From Caenibius tardaugens NBRC 16725 (GTDB taxonomy: Bacteria; Pseudomonadota; Alphaproteobacteria; Sphingomonadales; Sphingomonadaceae), in assembly GCF_003860345.1 (NCBI RefSeq), contig NZ_CP034179.1:620001-684000 (forward strand): DNA of 64,000 nt. Direction: 5' to 3'. Each line of letters opens with the position of its first letter. The first letter of the stretch is position 1. Both the position numbers and the translations under genes were made by a program. The notes under the pieces were generated by a model. That model was given only the letters and a program-made list of their open reading frames with translations. It was not told the DNA's origin and made no database searches. Below, piece after piece: positions 16,565-25,588 of this stretch.

Positions 16565-18901
16565 TTAGAACTTGAGCTTTACGTCAGCCCCGAAGCTGCG
16601 TGGATCGCCCCATTGGCGCACCGTGAAGGCGGTCAGGTTGATCCCGCTGGTCCAGTACTTTTCATCCGTGATATTCTTGCCCCAGACGGAAAATTCCAGT
16701 TCCGCATTACCGCCAACGTCGATCCCGGCAAGCGTCAGGCGCGCATCGGCCACCCCATAGGCCTTGCGACGGCTGAGCACGTCAGGCGTGATCGTGCCCC
16801 ACTGCGAACTGCGCCACGAATAGTTTACGCTGCTGATCAATTGCACCCCGCCCAGATCGAGCCGGTGTTCCGCGCCCAACAGGACATTGTTCTTCGGAGC
16901 GAGGGGAATCTGGTACGTATGCGTCACATCCTGCCCGGATGGCAGCACGAAATCCTTGTAACGCGCCTTGAGATACCCGTACCCGAAATTGATGCTGAGC
17001 GTGTCGGTCGGGCGCAGTTGCCCTTCCAGTTCAAAGCCGGTGAACTTGGCCTTGCCCGCATTGATGATATTGGTCGTCACGAATTCCGGGACGAACACGC
17101 CCGCCTGAAAATCCTTATAAATGCTGTGATACACCGCCATGTTGATGCTCAGGCGGCGATCGAAGAAGGTGCCTTTCGTACCCAGTTCAAATGACAGCAG
17201 CTTTTCCGGATCGTACGGCTTGTTAAAGGCCGCATTGTTGGCCGCCGTATCGTTGTAACCGCCGCTCTTGTAACCGGTGGCCACGCGCCCGTAGATGTTC
17301 CAGGTCGGGTTCACCTTGAAGGTGACATTAAGTTCGGGGTTGAACTGCGACCACGATTTCTTGTTGTTGAGCGGGATCAGATCCGTCGGCCCAATGCCGC
17401 CATTGCCGGGGATTACACCCGAAACCGGCCCGCCGCTGGCGGTAAGCGGCACATTGCCCGGCCCGCGCTGGAACACCCCGGCATTCGCGCTGAGTGGATT
17501 GGCCGCGAATGTGCTGTAGGCGAAGAACCGTTCCCACACGTCGCGGGTATCCTTGGTCCAGCGCAAACCCAGCGCGATATCCACCCGGTCTTCCGCCATC
17601 GGCGGGGTCCAGGTGACCTGGCCATAGCCGGCGATCGAATGGTTGTTCGCACCGCGCTGGCTGAGATCGTACTTGTTGCCGCCGAACTGGAAGTTCCAGC
17701 GCGGATTGTGCACGTTGTAGCGATCCCGCATGTAGAACGCGCCGAGTGTGTATTTCACGCGCCCGGCATCGCCAATGACCTGAAATTCCTGGCTGAACTG
17801 GTTGTAGTTGTTGTCCAGACGGAACCGCAGCAGATCCATCGGGGTACCGTCGAAATCGCTGTGGCTGCGCGTCTGCATCTTGCGCCATGCGGTGATCGAT
17901 TTCAGCGTCACATCGCCCAGCGCCCCCGCACCCGCATTGTATTCCAGCGTGACCGCATGGCCCGATACGCGGAAATTGTTCTCATGAACATTGTCCGCAC
18001 TGATCGATTTGGGCCGTGTCGTGTGCAGATTGCGAATGATCGCGTTATACGTGGAACTGCCCACCGGGAACAGGGTGCCCATGGCGCTGATCGCCAGCAT
18101 CGAACCCGTGCCCTTGCTGTTGGTGATGTCATAGACGTAGCGCGCGCTGAACCGGTCGCTCAGTTCCCACAGCACGTCCGCGCGGGCAGAATGCAGCCGC
18201 TGGCGCCCGAAATCGCGCGAAGGCCCGGTGTTCTTGTAGAACCCGTCAAACTGCCGTCCGGCATAGGAGAACTTCGTCTTGATGCTGCCGATGCCGGAAC
18301 CTTCCCCACCCATGGTCGGCAGGTCGACCGTGATACGTTCGTTGAACAGGCCATGTTCGCCGATGCCGAACACGATCGAACCGCCGAATTCGCCCGACGG
18401 CTTGCGCGTAACGAGGTTGACCGCGCCACCAATCGTGTTCTTGCCGTAAAGCGTACCCTGCGGGCCACGCAGCACTTCCACACGTTCCAGATCCGCGATT
18501 TCGAACGCAGCCCCGGTGGACTTGGCGATCGGCACACCATCGACATAGAGCCCGACAGGCTGATCCCGGCCAAGGCTGGTATCCGACGAAGGCGCCAGCC
18601 CGCGGATCGATATCAGCGGGCCGAAGGTGTTCCCAACCGTCTGGTTGATCTGGATATTGGGCATATAGGTGCCGATGTTCGAAACGTTGGTGGCACCGGC
18701 GCGCTCCAGCGCCTCGCTACCCATTGCTGACACCGAAATCGGCACGTCGATCAGGCGTTCTTCACGGCGTTGCGCCGTCACGACAATGTCTTCAGTGGAA
18801 ACAGTTGATGTGCCACCCGATGCGCCCTGCGCATAGGCTTCGGTCGCGCCGAATGCCGAAAGTGCCATTGTGGTGAGCATGGTCAAACGCAAATGCTTCA
18901 T
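16565..18901 (-). CDS. TonB-dependent receptor
   Basis: The product has 778 residues with a signal peptide ending at EAYAQ. A sphingomonad-style N-terminus follows (TEDIVVTAQRREERLIDVPI), then plug motifs (LERVEVLRGPQGTLYGKNT, INLVTRKPSGEF) and a long barrel ending in KLKF with a terminal Phe, as in outer-membrane proteins. The ATG at 18901 is preceded by AGGAGG; the frame is open to 19084 but the signal peptide fixes the start. Receptors of this subtype often sit in aromatic or steroid catabolic islands and probably import the hydrophobic substrate. Confidence 0.93.
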   Translation of the reverse strand: MKHLRLTMLTTMALSAFGATEAYAQGASGGTSTVSTEDIVVTAQRREERLIDVPISVSAMGSEALERAGATNVSNIGTYMPNIQINQTVGNTFGPLISIRGLAPSSDTSLGRDQPVGLYVDGVPIAKSTGAAFEIADLERVEVLRGPQGTLYGKNTIGGAVNLVTRKPSGEFGGSIVFGIGEHGLFNERITVDLPTMGGEGSGIGSIKTKFSYAGRQFDGFYKNTGPSRDFGRQRLHSARADVLWELSDRFSARYVYDITNSKGTGSMLAISAMGTLFPVGSSTYNAIIRNLHTTRPKSISADNVHENNFRVSGHAVTLEYNAGAGALGDVTLKSITAWRKMQTRSHSDFDGTPMDLLRFRLDNNYNQFSQEFQVIGDAGRVKYTLGAFYMRDRYNVHNPRWNFQFGGNKYDLSQRGANNHSIAGYGQVTWTPPMAEDRVDIALGLRWTKDTRDVWERFFAYSTFAANPLSANAGVFQRGPGNVPLTASGGPVSGVIPGNGGIGPTDLIPLNNKKSWSQFNPELNVTFKVNPTWNIYGRVATGYKSGGYNDTAANNAAFNKPYDPEKLLSFELGTKGTFFDRRLSINMAVYHSIYKDFQAGVFVPEFVTTNIINAGKAKFTGFELEGQLRPTDTLSINFGYGYLKARYKDFVLPSGQDVTHTYQIPLAPKNNVLLGAEHRLDLGGVQLISSVNYSWRSSQWGTITPDVLSRRKAYGVADARLTLAGIDVGGNAELEFSVWGKNITDEKYWTSGINLTAFTVRQWGDPRSFGADVKLKF

Positions 18902-19211
18902 TGTGATCCCTCCTCCTGCCCAGCCGACAGGGATTGGAAACACGCGGATTGCGCGCCAATATCTCCCCTTGTCAGCGCTGCGATTTACGCAGTCTTTTCT
19001 GGATACGCCTTCACTCAGGCAGCGTATGTGCCGCCCTTGCAATACTGTTGGACCAATCCTTGCCGATGGGCGTACGATCAACAAGCCCGCCGGAAAGATC
19101 AGACTGTTTCCGCTGGAAGTTTAAATCCACTCCCCCCACAGACGACCGCAATCGCCGCAACGCCGCATGCAATACGGTGTGTCGCCTGTCAGGAATCGCG
19201 AGGATTTGCGC
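18902..19211. other. 310-bp intergenic region, TonB receptor leader
   Basis: It separates a thioesterase gene and the TonB receptor gene, both on the minus strand, so it must hold the receptor's promoter. I see an AGGAGG site directly before 18901 and a weak inverted repeat CTGCG-5-CGCAG (18978-18992). No convincing sigma-70 boxes, operator or RNA element was recognised. Confidence 0.6.
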
Positions 19212-20129
19212 CTAATCGTTTTCAGGCTGGGGCGATTGGCGTACCATGAAATGACCGTAGGCCGAGGCAATCGGACGTGCGGGATCATCCTGCCAGGCCT
19301 TTGCCTCGAACGCGACAATCCGCCGCCCATGCTTGACAATGGACACGCTGGCATAACTGTCCACCGCGCGGCCCGACCGCAGATAGTTGATCGTCAGACC
19401 GATCGGGCGCGGCAGATTGGCCACATCCATATCCTGCCGCATGCGATAGATCGCCGCCGTTTCCAGAAACGCCCCGATCAAACCGCCGTGGATCGCGGGC
19501 AGATAGATATTGCCGATAATCCGTTTGGAAAACGGCATCATCACCGTATTCGGCGCGACCGGCCTGATCCCGAGACAACGGGAAAATGGACTGTTCGCAA
19601 AAGTCCCCGTTTCATCCTCCGGCGCGTCAAGCAGAACGGTTTCCTTGTAGGCCGACACATCCGCTGTCGATTTGTCCGAACGATTGGCGTTGATCATGAA
19701 ACAACCCGTCGCCGTCGCCACCGGGGCATCTTCCCCTTCATGATAGGCTGTCGCGCGGACAAAGGCGATCGAACGTGTGACGCTGTAGCAGTGCGCATGC
19801 GCGCAGAGTTCCTTCCCCGGCGTGGAAGGACGCTGATAGTCGATCCGCAAGTCCAGCGTGGCGATAGGGGTCAACCCTTCAAGCGCCAGTTGCACCGCAA
19901 TCCCGCATGTCTCGTCCAGTAGCGTCGTCACGATGCCGCCATGCAGCACACCTGTATCCACATAGCCGACGAATACCGGCTGATAAGGCAGGCGCGTCCA
20001 TGCTTCGCCGGGGGCCATGCGATCGATCTGAAAATTGGCATTGCGCCCGAAATAGGAAAAATGCCCCCGAATTCTGTTGGCGTTCTCCTCAAAAGCCTGC
20101 TGATCAGGGGTACGGGGCGCTTCAGACAT
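19212..20129 (-). CDS. Tandem hot-dog thioesterase-like protein (PaaI type)
   Basis: The 305-residue protein has two hot-dog domains. The first contains GVLHGGIVTTLLDETCG, the PaaI-type catalytic segment with the conserved HGG and acidic residue. The second contains AIHGGLIGAFLETAA, again with HGG and Glu. Both halves therefore look potentially active as acyl-CoA thioesterases, one chain making the dimer that single-domain PaaI proteins form. A role in releasing CoA from dead-end pathway intermediates is inferred. It is divergent from the ThDP enzyme gene across 397 bp. Confidence 0.87.
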   Translation of the reverse strand: MSEAPRTPDQQAFEENANRIRGHFSYFGRNANFQIDRMAPGEAWTRLPYQPVFVGYVDTGVLHGGIVTTLLDETCGIAVQLALEGLTPIATLDLRIDYQRPSTPGKELCAHAHCYSVTRSIAFVRATAYHEGEDAPVATATGCFMINANRSDKSTADVSAYKETVLLDAPEDETGTFANSPFSRCLGIRPVAPNTVMMPFSKRIIGNIYLPAIHGGLIGAFLETAAIYRMRQDMDVANLPRPIGLTINYLRSGRAVDSYASVSIVKHGRRIVAFEAKAWQDDPARPIASAYGHFMVRQSPQPEND

Positions 20130-20526
20130 GGTCTATCCTTAAAACTCAACACGGCGCACGCTTGTGCAGGACCGGAATGGGCCAGCAAAAACGCGCAGAC
20201 ACGCCATGCGTGCCTAGTCCGATTTTGATCGACGACGCAATGCCCGGTTTCAGGGTCGGACCGATCCGGCCAGGGCACCCCGCGTATCGACAGGCGCGGG
20301 TCATGCATTCGCATGATGCGGGGATGCGGCCCACCCCCCAAAAGCACGCACAGCAATGCTGGCCAAAGGCTGGTTCTGTATAAGAATTGTGGAAGGGGAC
20401 CATGCGGCGCCTGTCGCCGATGGGGATAAGGGATGGCATCATTGCCGCACCCGGGATCATTCTCTTTCGTTCATGTCCGGAACCCACCGCCAGCACACAC
20501 CATGAATGCGATAGGGAGGAACAGGT
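20130..20526. other. 397-bp divergent intergenic region
   Basis: It lies between the hot-dog protein (leftward) and the ThDP enzyme (rightward) and must carry both promoters. A GGGAGGAACAGG ribosome binding region precedes 20527. A TATAAG box (20379-20384) is a possible -10 for the rightward gene but lacks a good -35. One GGCCAA box (20361-20366) resembles those clustered at 47158-47220. I found no convincing operator or small RNA. Confidence 0.5.
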
Positions 20527-22140
20527 ATGCCGGAAATGATGACGGGGGGACAGGCGATCACCGCCGCACTTGAGGCTCTGGGGGTAACCTGCGTCTTCGG
20601 TGTGCCGAGCCAGCAGAACCTCGCCCTGTACGAAGCCCTGTCGCATTCACAGACCATTCGGGTGGTCGGGGCCCGGAACGAGGCGGGCGCAGCGCATGCC
20701 GCCGACGGTTATGCCCGGGCAACGGGGAAGCTGGGTGTTGCCATCACCAGCACCGGCCCAGGCACGACGAATGCCGTAACCGGATTGTACGAGGCCGGGT
20801 TTGCATCCTCACCGGTCTTGCTGATCACCACGCAGATCGATCGTGTGCACCTTGGCCGCAACCGGGGTTTCATTCATGAAGCCGAAGGCCAGTTGCCGAT
20901 GCTGCAAGCCGTGACACGGCGCGCAGAACGCCCGCTGCATGGCCACCAGCTCTACGACACGATCCTGCGTATGGGGCGCGATATCCAGAGCGGCCGCCCC
21001 CAACCGGGCGCGATCGAAGTCCCCACCGACATGCTGGGCGAAATGACAGCGGTAGAACGCACGCCGTTCACCAAGGCACCACCGCACGTGCCCGGTGCGG
21101 ATGCGATTGCCCATGTCGCCGATCTGCTGAACGGCGCCTCCCGCCCGCTCCTGTGGCTTGGCGGCGGTTGCGTGCGCAGCGGCGATGCCGAAGCGATCCG
21201 CGCGTTCGTGGACCATTTTGGCGCGCCTGTGATCACTACGCCCAATGGCCGCAGCGCCCTATCCACCGATCATCCGCTCGCCCTGGGCAGCGCGCCCCAC
21301 TATCCCGCGTTCCGGGCCTTGCTGGACCAGGCCGATGTCGTTCTGGCGGTGGGCACCCGTTTCCAGTTCGTCACCAGCGCATACTGGACCTTGCCGCTGG
21401 GCAAGAACCTGATCCAGATCGATGTCGATGGATCGATGATCGGCCGCAACTATCCCGCTGCCGCCAGCCTGATCGGCGATGCGGCGGCAACGCTGAACGC
21501 ACTAAGGCAAACGCTGCCGCAGCAGCAGCCCGACCCGCAGTTCCTTGCTCTGGCACAGGAAACCCGCCGCGCGATCGATGCGGATTCGGCGCAGCGTGCG
21601 GGACCGGATCATGCGCAATTGTGCGCGATTATTGACGAAGTGCTGCCGCATGATCGCAATATCGTGTGCGATGCGACCATGGTGGGCAACACCTGGGCGA
21701 CCTACCGGCTGCCGGTTCGCGATTTTCAGGGCTTTACCTACAGCACCAGCCTTGCGATCGGCCCGGCCCTGCCGCTGGCGATCGGGGCTGCAGTGGGCAG
21801 TAACCGGCGCACGATTGCCATTCATGGCGATGGCGGCGTGATGCTGAATATCGGGGAAATGGCAACTGCCGTGGAAACCCGCGCACCGCTCACCCTGCTC
21901 GTCTTCAACGACCACGGCTATGGCATTCTCAAAACCTTGCAGAAGCAGACCGGATTGACCCCGTTTGCCTGCGACCTGCACACACCCGACTTCGTGGGGA
22001 TCGGGCGTGCGATGGGCATGGCGGCGGAACGCGTGACATCGCCTGACGAATTCCGAACCGCATTCGAACGCTCGGTTGCAACGGAAGGTCCATCCCTGAT
22101 CGAAATCGACCTCACCCAGATTCAGGCGCTCTCGCTGTGA
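20527..22140 (+). CDS. Thiamine-diphosphate-dependent enzyme (acetolactate synthase / 2-hydroxyacyl-CoA lyase-like)
   Basis: A 537-residue three-domain ThDP enzyme. The activating Glu is Glu52 (GARNEAGAAHAADGYARATG), and the ThDP/Mg motif is HGDGGVMLNIGEM followed by VFNDHGYGILK. The central domain has a Rossmann-like fold (VLAVGTRFQF). Such enzymes make or cleave C-C bonds next to a carbonyl; without the acetolactate-specific small subunit beside it, a carboligase/lyase in a catabolic path is more likely than amino-acid biosynthesis. The stop codon overlaps the GTG of the following MFS gene (GTGA), showing coupling. Confidence 0.9.
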   Translation: MPEMMTGGQAITAALEALGVTCVFGVPSQQNLALYEALSHSQTIRVVGARNEAGAAHAADGYARATGKLGVAITSTGPGTTNAVTGLYEAGFASSPVLLITTQIDRVHLGRNRGFIHEAEGQLPMLQAVTRRAERPLHGHQLYDTILRMGRDIQSGRPQPGAIEVPTDMLGEMTAVERTPFTKAPPHVPGADAIAHVADLLNGASRPLLWLGGGCVRSGDAEAIRAFVDHFGAPVITTPNGRSALSTDHPLALGSAPHYPAFRALLDQADVVLAVGTRFQFVTSAYWTLPLGKNLIQIDVDGSMIGRNYPAAASLIGDAAATLNALRQTLPQQQPDPQFLALAQETRRAIDADSAQRAGPDHAQLCAIIDEVLPHDRNIVCDATMVGNTWATYRLPVRDFQGFTYSTSLAIGPALPLAIGAAVGSNRRTIAIHGDGGVMLNIGEMATAVETRAPLTLLVFNDHGYGILKTLQKQTGLTPFACDLHTPDFVGIGRAMGMAAERVTSPDEFRTAFERSVATEGPSLIEIDLTQIQALSL

Positions 22141-23387
22141 CGGGTGTAACTCTCGGCACGATGCCCACCACGCGGAACGCCGATGGGCGTTATCGCTGGG
22201 TCATTCTGGCGGCCACGTTCGTCACCCAGATGCTCGTTGTCGGTAGCACGAGTTATGGCTTTGCCCTGTTCGTAAAGCCGGTGTCGGAGGCCTATGGCCT
22301 GTCACGGGCCGACATCAATCTCGGGCTGATCCTGCTTATTGCGGGATCGGCGATCTTCTCGCCGATTGTGGGGCGGGCACTCGACCGCTTCCCGGCGCGC
22401 CTTATCCTGATCGGTGGGGCCATTTTGTTCGGGCTCGCCACAGCGGCCATATCGCTGACTCACGATTTCCATATCATCGCCTTCATCATTTTCCTGCCGC
22501 TTGCCTGCGCATCGGTCATTCTCGGTCCGATCACCGCGTCCACATTGATCGCCCGATGGTTCGATGAAAAGCGGGGGCAGGCCCTGGGCATCTCCGCCGT
22601 GGCGTCGTCCACAGGCGGGATGATCATGATCCCGATCATGTCATGGCTGATCGAACATCACGGCTGGCGGCAAACCATCCTTATCACCGGTACGGCGGTC
22701 ATGGCCTTGGCGCTGATGGCTGCCGCCGCAGTGCGCGAACGCCGTTCCGCACCGGCAACAACCATGCCCCAGACCAAGACGGCCGCAGCATCGACTACCG
22801 ATCGCTGGAGCATCGGCCGACTTGTCCGCACGCGGGATTTCTGGCTGCTCACCGTAACGGTCGGCATCCTGTTTTCCACCAGTCAGGCCCTGCTCAGTTC
22901 GTTGATCGCTTATGGATCGGACCGGGGCTTCTCCCCGTCGCAGGCGGCCATGCTGCTGTCTGCCGTCTCCTTGTCATCCATCATCGGCAAGCTGCTGATC
23001 GGCGCCATGGCAGACCGGGTGGACAAACGCCTGCTGCTGAGCGGCGTCGCCCTGCTGCTGGGCATCTTCGTCACGATCCTGCTGATGCATCCCGCGTTCC
23101 CGGTGCTGATCACCGCCTGTCTGGCGGCTGGTGCAGCCATCGGCGGCACTCTGCCGTTATGGGGCGCGATCATCTCCGCGCGTTTTGGGCTGGCATCGTT
23201 CGGCGCGGTTATGGGGTGGACAGCGCAGATGCAGCTTCCGCTGCAACTCGCCTCACTGCGCTTCATAGGCGAAAGCTACGACCGCACGGGCAGCTATGAT
23301 CTGGCATTCGCCGTGTTCGCCGGGCTGGCCCCGGTGGCCATGCTGACCGGGTGGCTGATTGGCCGCCCCGGCTTCGCCAAACTCTAG
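22137..23387 (+). CDS. MFS transporter (OFA/monocarboxylate-like)
   Basis: The 416-residue product has twelve hydrophobic helices. SYGFALFVKPVSEAYGLSR in the first loop resembles oxalate/formate antiporter and monocarboxylate transporter members of the MFS, and KRGQALGISAVASSTGGMI-type sequence follows helix 4. The GTG start at 22137 overlaps the previous stop codon; an ATG at 22161 is also possible. Coupling to a ThDP enzyme suggests transport of that enzyme's acid substrate or product. It converges on a regulator gene with only 15 bp between stops and no terminator seen. Confidence 0.88.
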   Translation: MTGVTLGTMPTTRNADGRYRWVILAATFVTQMLVVGSTSYGFALFVKPVSEAYGLSRADINLGLILLIAGSAIFSPIVGRALDRFPARLILIGGAILFGLATAAISLTHDFHIIAFIIFLPLACASVILGPITASTLIARWFDEKRGQALGISAVASSTGGMIMIPIMSWLIEHHGWRQTILITGTAVMALALMAAAAVRERRSAPATTMPQTKTAAASTTDRWSIGRLVRTRDFWLLTVTVGILFSTSQALLSSLIAYGSDRGFSPSQAAMLLSAVSLSSIIGKLLIGAMADRVDKRLLLSGVALLLGIFVTILLMHPAFPVLITACLAAGAAIGGTLPLWGAIISARFGLASFGAVMGWTAQMQLPLQLASLRFIGESYDRTGSYDLAFAVFAGLAPVAMLTGWLIGRPGFAKL

Positions 23388-23402
23388 GCCAAACTTTGGG
23401 TG

Positions 23403-24494
23403 TCAGCTCGCTATCGCGGCAGAACTGAGCAAGACCCGCACCAGTTCGACCTGACGGTTGGTGCCGGTCTTCTGAAAGATGCTCTGCAATTGCGAGCGCA
23501 CCGTGTTGCGACTGATGCCAAGGCTCGCGGAGGCTTCGTCCAGACTTGCCCCTGCGGCCAGTTCGCTGGCCAGCGCCGCTTCTGCCGGGCTCAGGCCGAA
23601 CAGTTGTCCCAGTGTGGGGGCCGATATGAGGGCCTGCCGGCCCGGATCGCGAATGATCAGCATCGCCGTGCGCCGCAAAGGTTCTTTCAAAGGATAGAAC
23701 GCCGGCCCCGGCCGCACGATAACCGTCAGCGGCAGGAACTGCTCGTCGCGATAGACCGCCAGGGGGGAAAACTTGCTCCAGTCGGAACGGGCGCTCTGTT
23801 CTGCGGCATTGGCGCGCACCTGATCCATGAGGCGCGTGGTTTCACCGGGCGAATGCGCCCGCAACTTGCCGTGATGCAGGCGCAACCCATCGCCGCGCGC
23901 CAACAGGTCGTCAGCCACCGCATTGGACAACAGCACAGTGCCTTCATAATCCACCAGAAGCACCGCGATATTGCTGGTTTCCAGCGCCGCACCGAAGACC
24001 TGACTACGCCGTTCCAGACCGACAAAGTGATGATAGATACCCAGGCACCGCTTCATCGGTTCGATCAGGCTTTTGAGCAGGTTGACGGCGTCGGCATCGA
24101 AAGCCGGGTCATCGGCTCCGCGCAACAGCACAATCGTCGCGGTGCGCCCCGCTTCGTCCGCCACGGGCAGGATCAGCGTCTGGCTTCCAGATAACGGCCC
24201 TGCGGACGGCATGGTGTGGCGAGAGACATCATCCCGAGGCAATGTCGCGAAAAATTCCGGCTGAGCGAAAGCTTCAACCAGATCGGTATAGGGTTCGGAA
24301 TCGTGAAAGCCCTGCGGCCGGTTATGGCCATCAAACGGCATGCCGATCAGGAACGATGCCCTGCTGCTGTCAAACACCGCACAGGCCACTTTCAGGAAGC
24401 TGACCAGGGCCGGGACCTCAGGTATGCTGCGATACAAAGCGTTCAGCAGGCGTTCGCGCTGATCCATCCACACAGGAGCATTCTTGTCGTGCAA
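23403..24494 (-). CDS. LuxR-type (GerE HTH) transcriptional regulator
   Basis: The 363-residue protein ends in a LuxR/GerE HTH (LSPAEAALASELAAG to ISRNTVRSQLQSIFQKTG). The preceding region has a PAS-like segment around IAVLLVDYEGTVLLSNAVAD, so it may sense a small molecule directly; no receiver domain is present. This layout is common among sphingomonad catabolic regulators. The frame starts with a TTG at 24494; an ATG at 24467 is equally possible, as neither has a strong ribosome binding site. It converges with the ThDP/MFS operon, its likely target (inference). Confidence 0.85.
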   Translation of the reverse strand: MHDKNAPVWMDQRERLLNALYRSIPEVPALVSFLKVACAVFDSSRASFLIGMPFDGHNRPQGFHDSEPYTDLVEAFAQPEFFATLPRDDVSRHTMPSAGPLSGSQTLILPVADEAGRTATIVLLRGADDPAFDADAVNLLKSLIEPMKRCLGIYHHFVGLERRSQVFGAALETSNIAVLLVDYEGTVLLSNAVADDLLARGDGLRLHHGKLRAHSPGETTRLMDQVRANAAEQSARSDWSKFSPLAVYRDEQFLPLTVIVRPGPAFYPLKEPLRRTAMLIIRDPGRQALISAPTLGQLFGLSPAEAALASELAAGASLDEASASLGISRNTVRSQLQSIFQKTGTNRQVELVRVLLSSAAIAS

Positions 24495-24615
24495 ACCTGA
24501 CGTCTTTCTAAAGAGGATTCAATGGCTGGCAAAGCGCGACCATGCCAGGCGAACGTTACATCTGCGGGGAACCGGCGCAAGCACCGATGCAATTATTAGT
24601 GCGTTGCGTAGCCGC

Positions 24616-25293
24616 CTACTTTCCCGGCAGAGGATGGGCGGCAATGATCATTTCGAGGAGGATGCGCCAGTCGTAGCTTTCCACCAGATCTGGGAACCGC
24701 GCGACAGCCTGCCGCAACTGGGGAAAAGCCCCATCGTTTTCCTCTTCCAGAAACAGGGCCTCAAGTTCGCCAACACGGGTTTCATTGCGTTCGGCCAATG
24801 CATTCGAATGGACCGCGATCCACGCCCCGGATGACGCGACGAGCCCCATCGCATTGTACAATTTCAGCGCGCTTTCCATGTCGATCCCACGCGATTGCAT
24901 CGCGACGAGGAACGCTTCGAGCGAATCCGCTTCATCCGCCGATCCCCACCGGGCTTCCGCATAGGTGGGGATGAGATGCGGATTGATTGCCAGTGTCTTG
25001 AATGTCAGTTCGGCATAAGCCCGCACGACTTCCTGCCAGGTCATGTGCGCATCATCGGGGGGCAGCCGCTCTGCGAGATTGCTCAACGCCAGACTGATCA
25101 ACGCATCACGATTTTTCACATAGCGATACAGCGTCGCCATACCCACGCCCAACCGGGCGGCCAGTTCCTTCATACTGAGATCGGCCAGCCCCATGGCAAT
25201 CGCCGTTTCGACGATGAGCTTGAGGCTCAGGCTTTTCGGCCTCCCCCCGCGTCGGGTTGGCGATGACGCCTTGGCTGCTGTTTGCGCATTCAT
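24616..25293 (-). CDS. TetR family transcriptional regulator
   Basis: A 225-residue TetR regulator; the N-terminal HTH reads MKELAARLGVGMATLYRYVK, followed by a helical ligand-binding domain. The ATG at 25293 is preceded by GGGGGAGG at about 8 bp; the frame stays open to 25473 but the extra residues are not TetR-like. It is divergent from the D-aminoacylase-like gene across about 295 bp and probably represses that gene and itself. Confidence 0.9.
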   Translation of the reverse strand: MNAQTAAKASSPTRRGGRPKSLSLKLIVETAIAMGLADLSMKELAARLGVGMATLYRYVKNRDALISLALSNLAERLPPDDAHMTWQEVVRAYAELTFKTLAINPHLIPTYAEARWGSADEADSLEAFLVAMQSRGIDMESALKLYNAMGLVASSGAWIAVHSNALAERNETRVGELEALFLEEENDGAFPQLRQAVARFPDLVESYDWRILLEMIIAAHPLPGK

Positions 25294-25588
25294 CCGGGTT
25301 GCCTCCCCCTGTCTCGTCCGTTCTCTATCCGCCTCATCGCCGCCTGCCCACCCGCAATCGCCATTGCGGATCAATGCCCACGATGCCCCCTTCCCGCGTA
25401 CTCCTCCCAACTGCACAAAGCCGTGAAGCGATAGTTTTGATAAACGGTATCCGAAACCGGTTGTCATGGCCACAACGCATGACTACGATGCACAGGTTCG
25501 CGCGAGAGTCGGTTCTGCCACAGGCTGGAAGACCCGTAGTCAGGCGTCGATAACCATTAAGAATTGCATGATTTTTGGGAGAATTGTC

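Noticed and set aside
15683-17194. 503-codon plus-strand frame over the MFS and TonB receptor genes
   Set aside because: It is antisense, rich in Arg, His and Gln, without any domain or ribosome binding site.
20402-20539. Small ORF (45 codons) with AAGGGG before its ATG, upstream of the ThDP enzyme
   Set aside because: It overlaps the ThDP start out of frame, its codon use is unlike neighbouring genes, and the spacing to the RBS is short; no independent support.
23388-23402. Terminator between the convergent MFS and LuxR genes
   Set aside because: Only 15 bp separate the stop codons, and I see a short direct repeat (gccaaac) but no hairpin.
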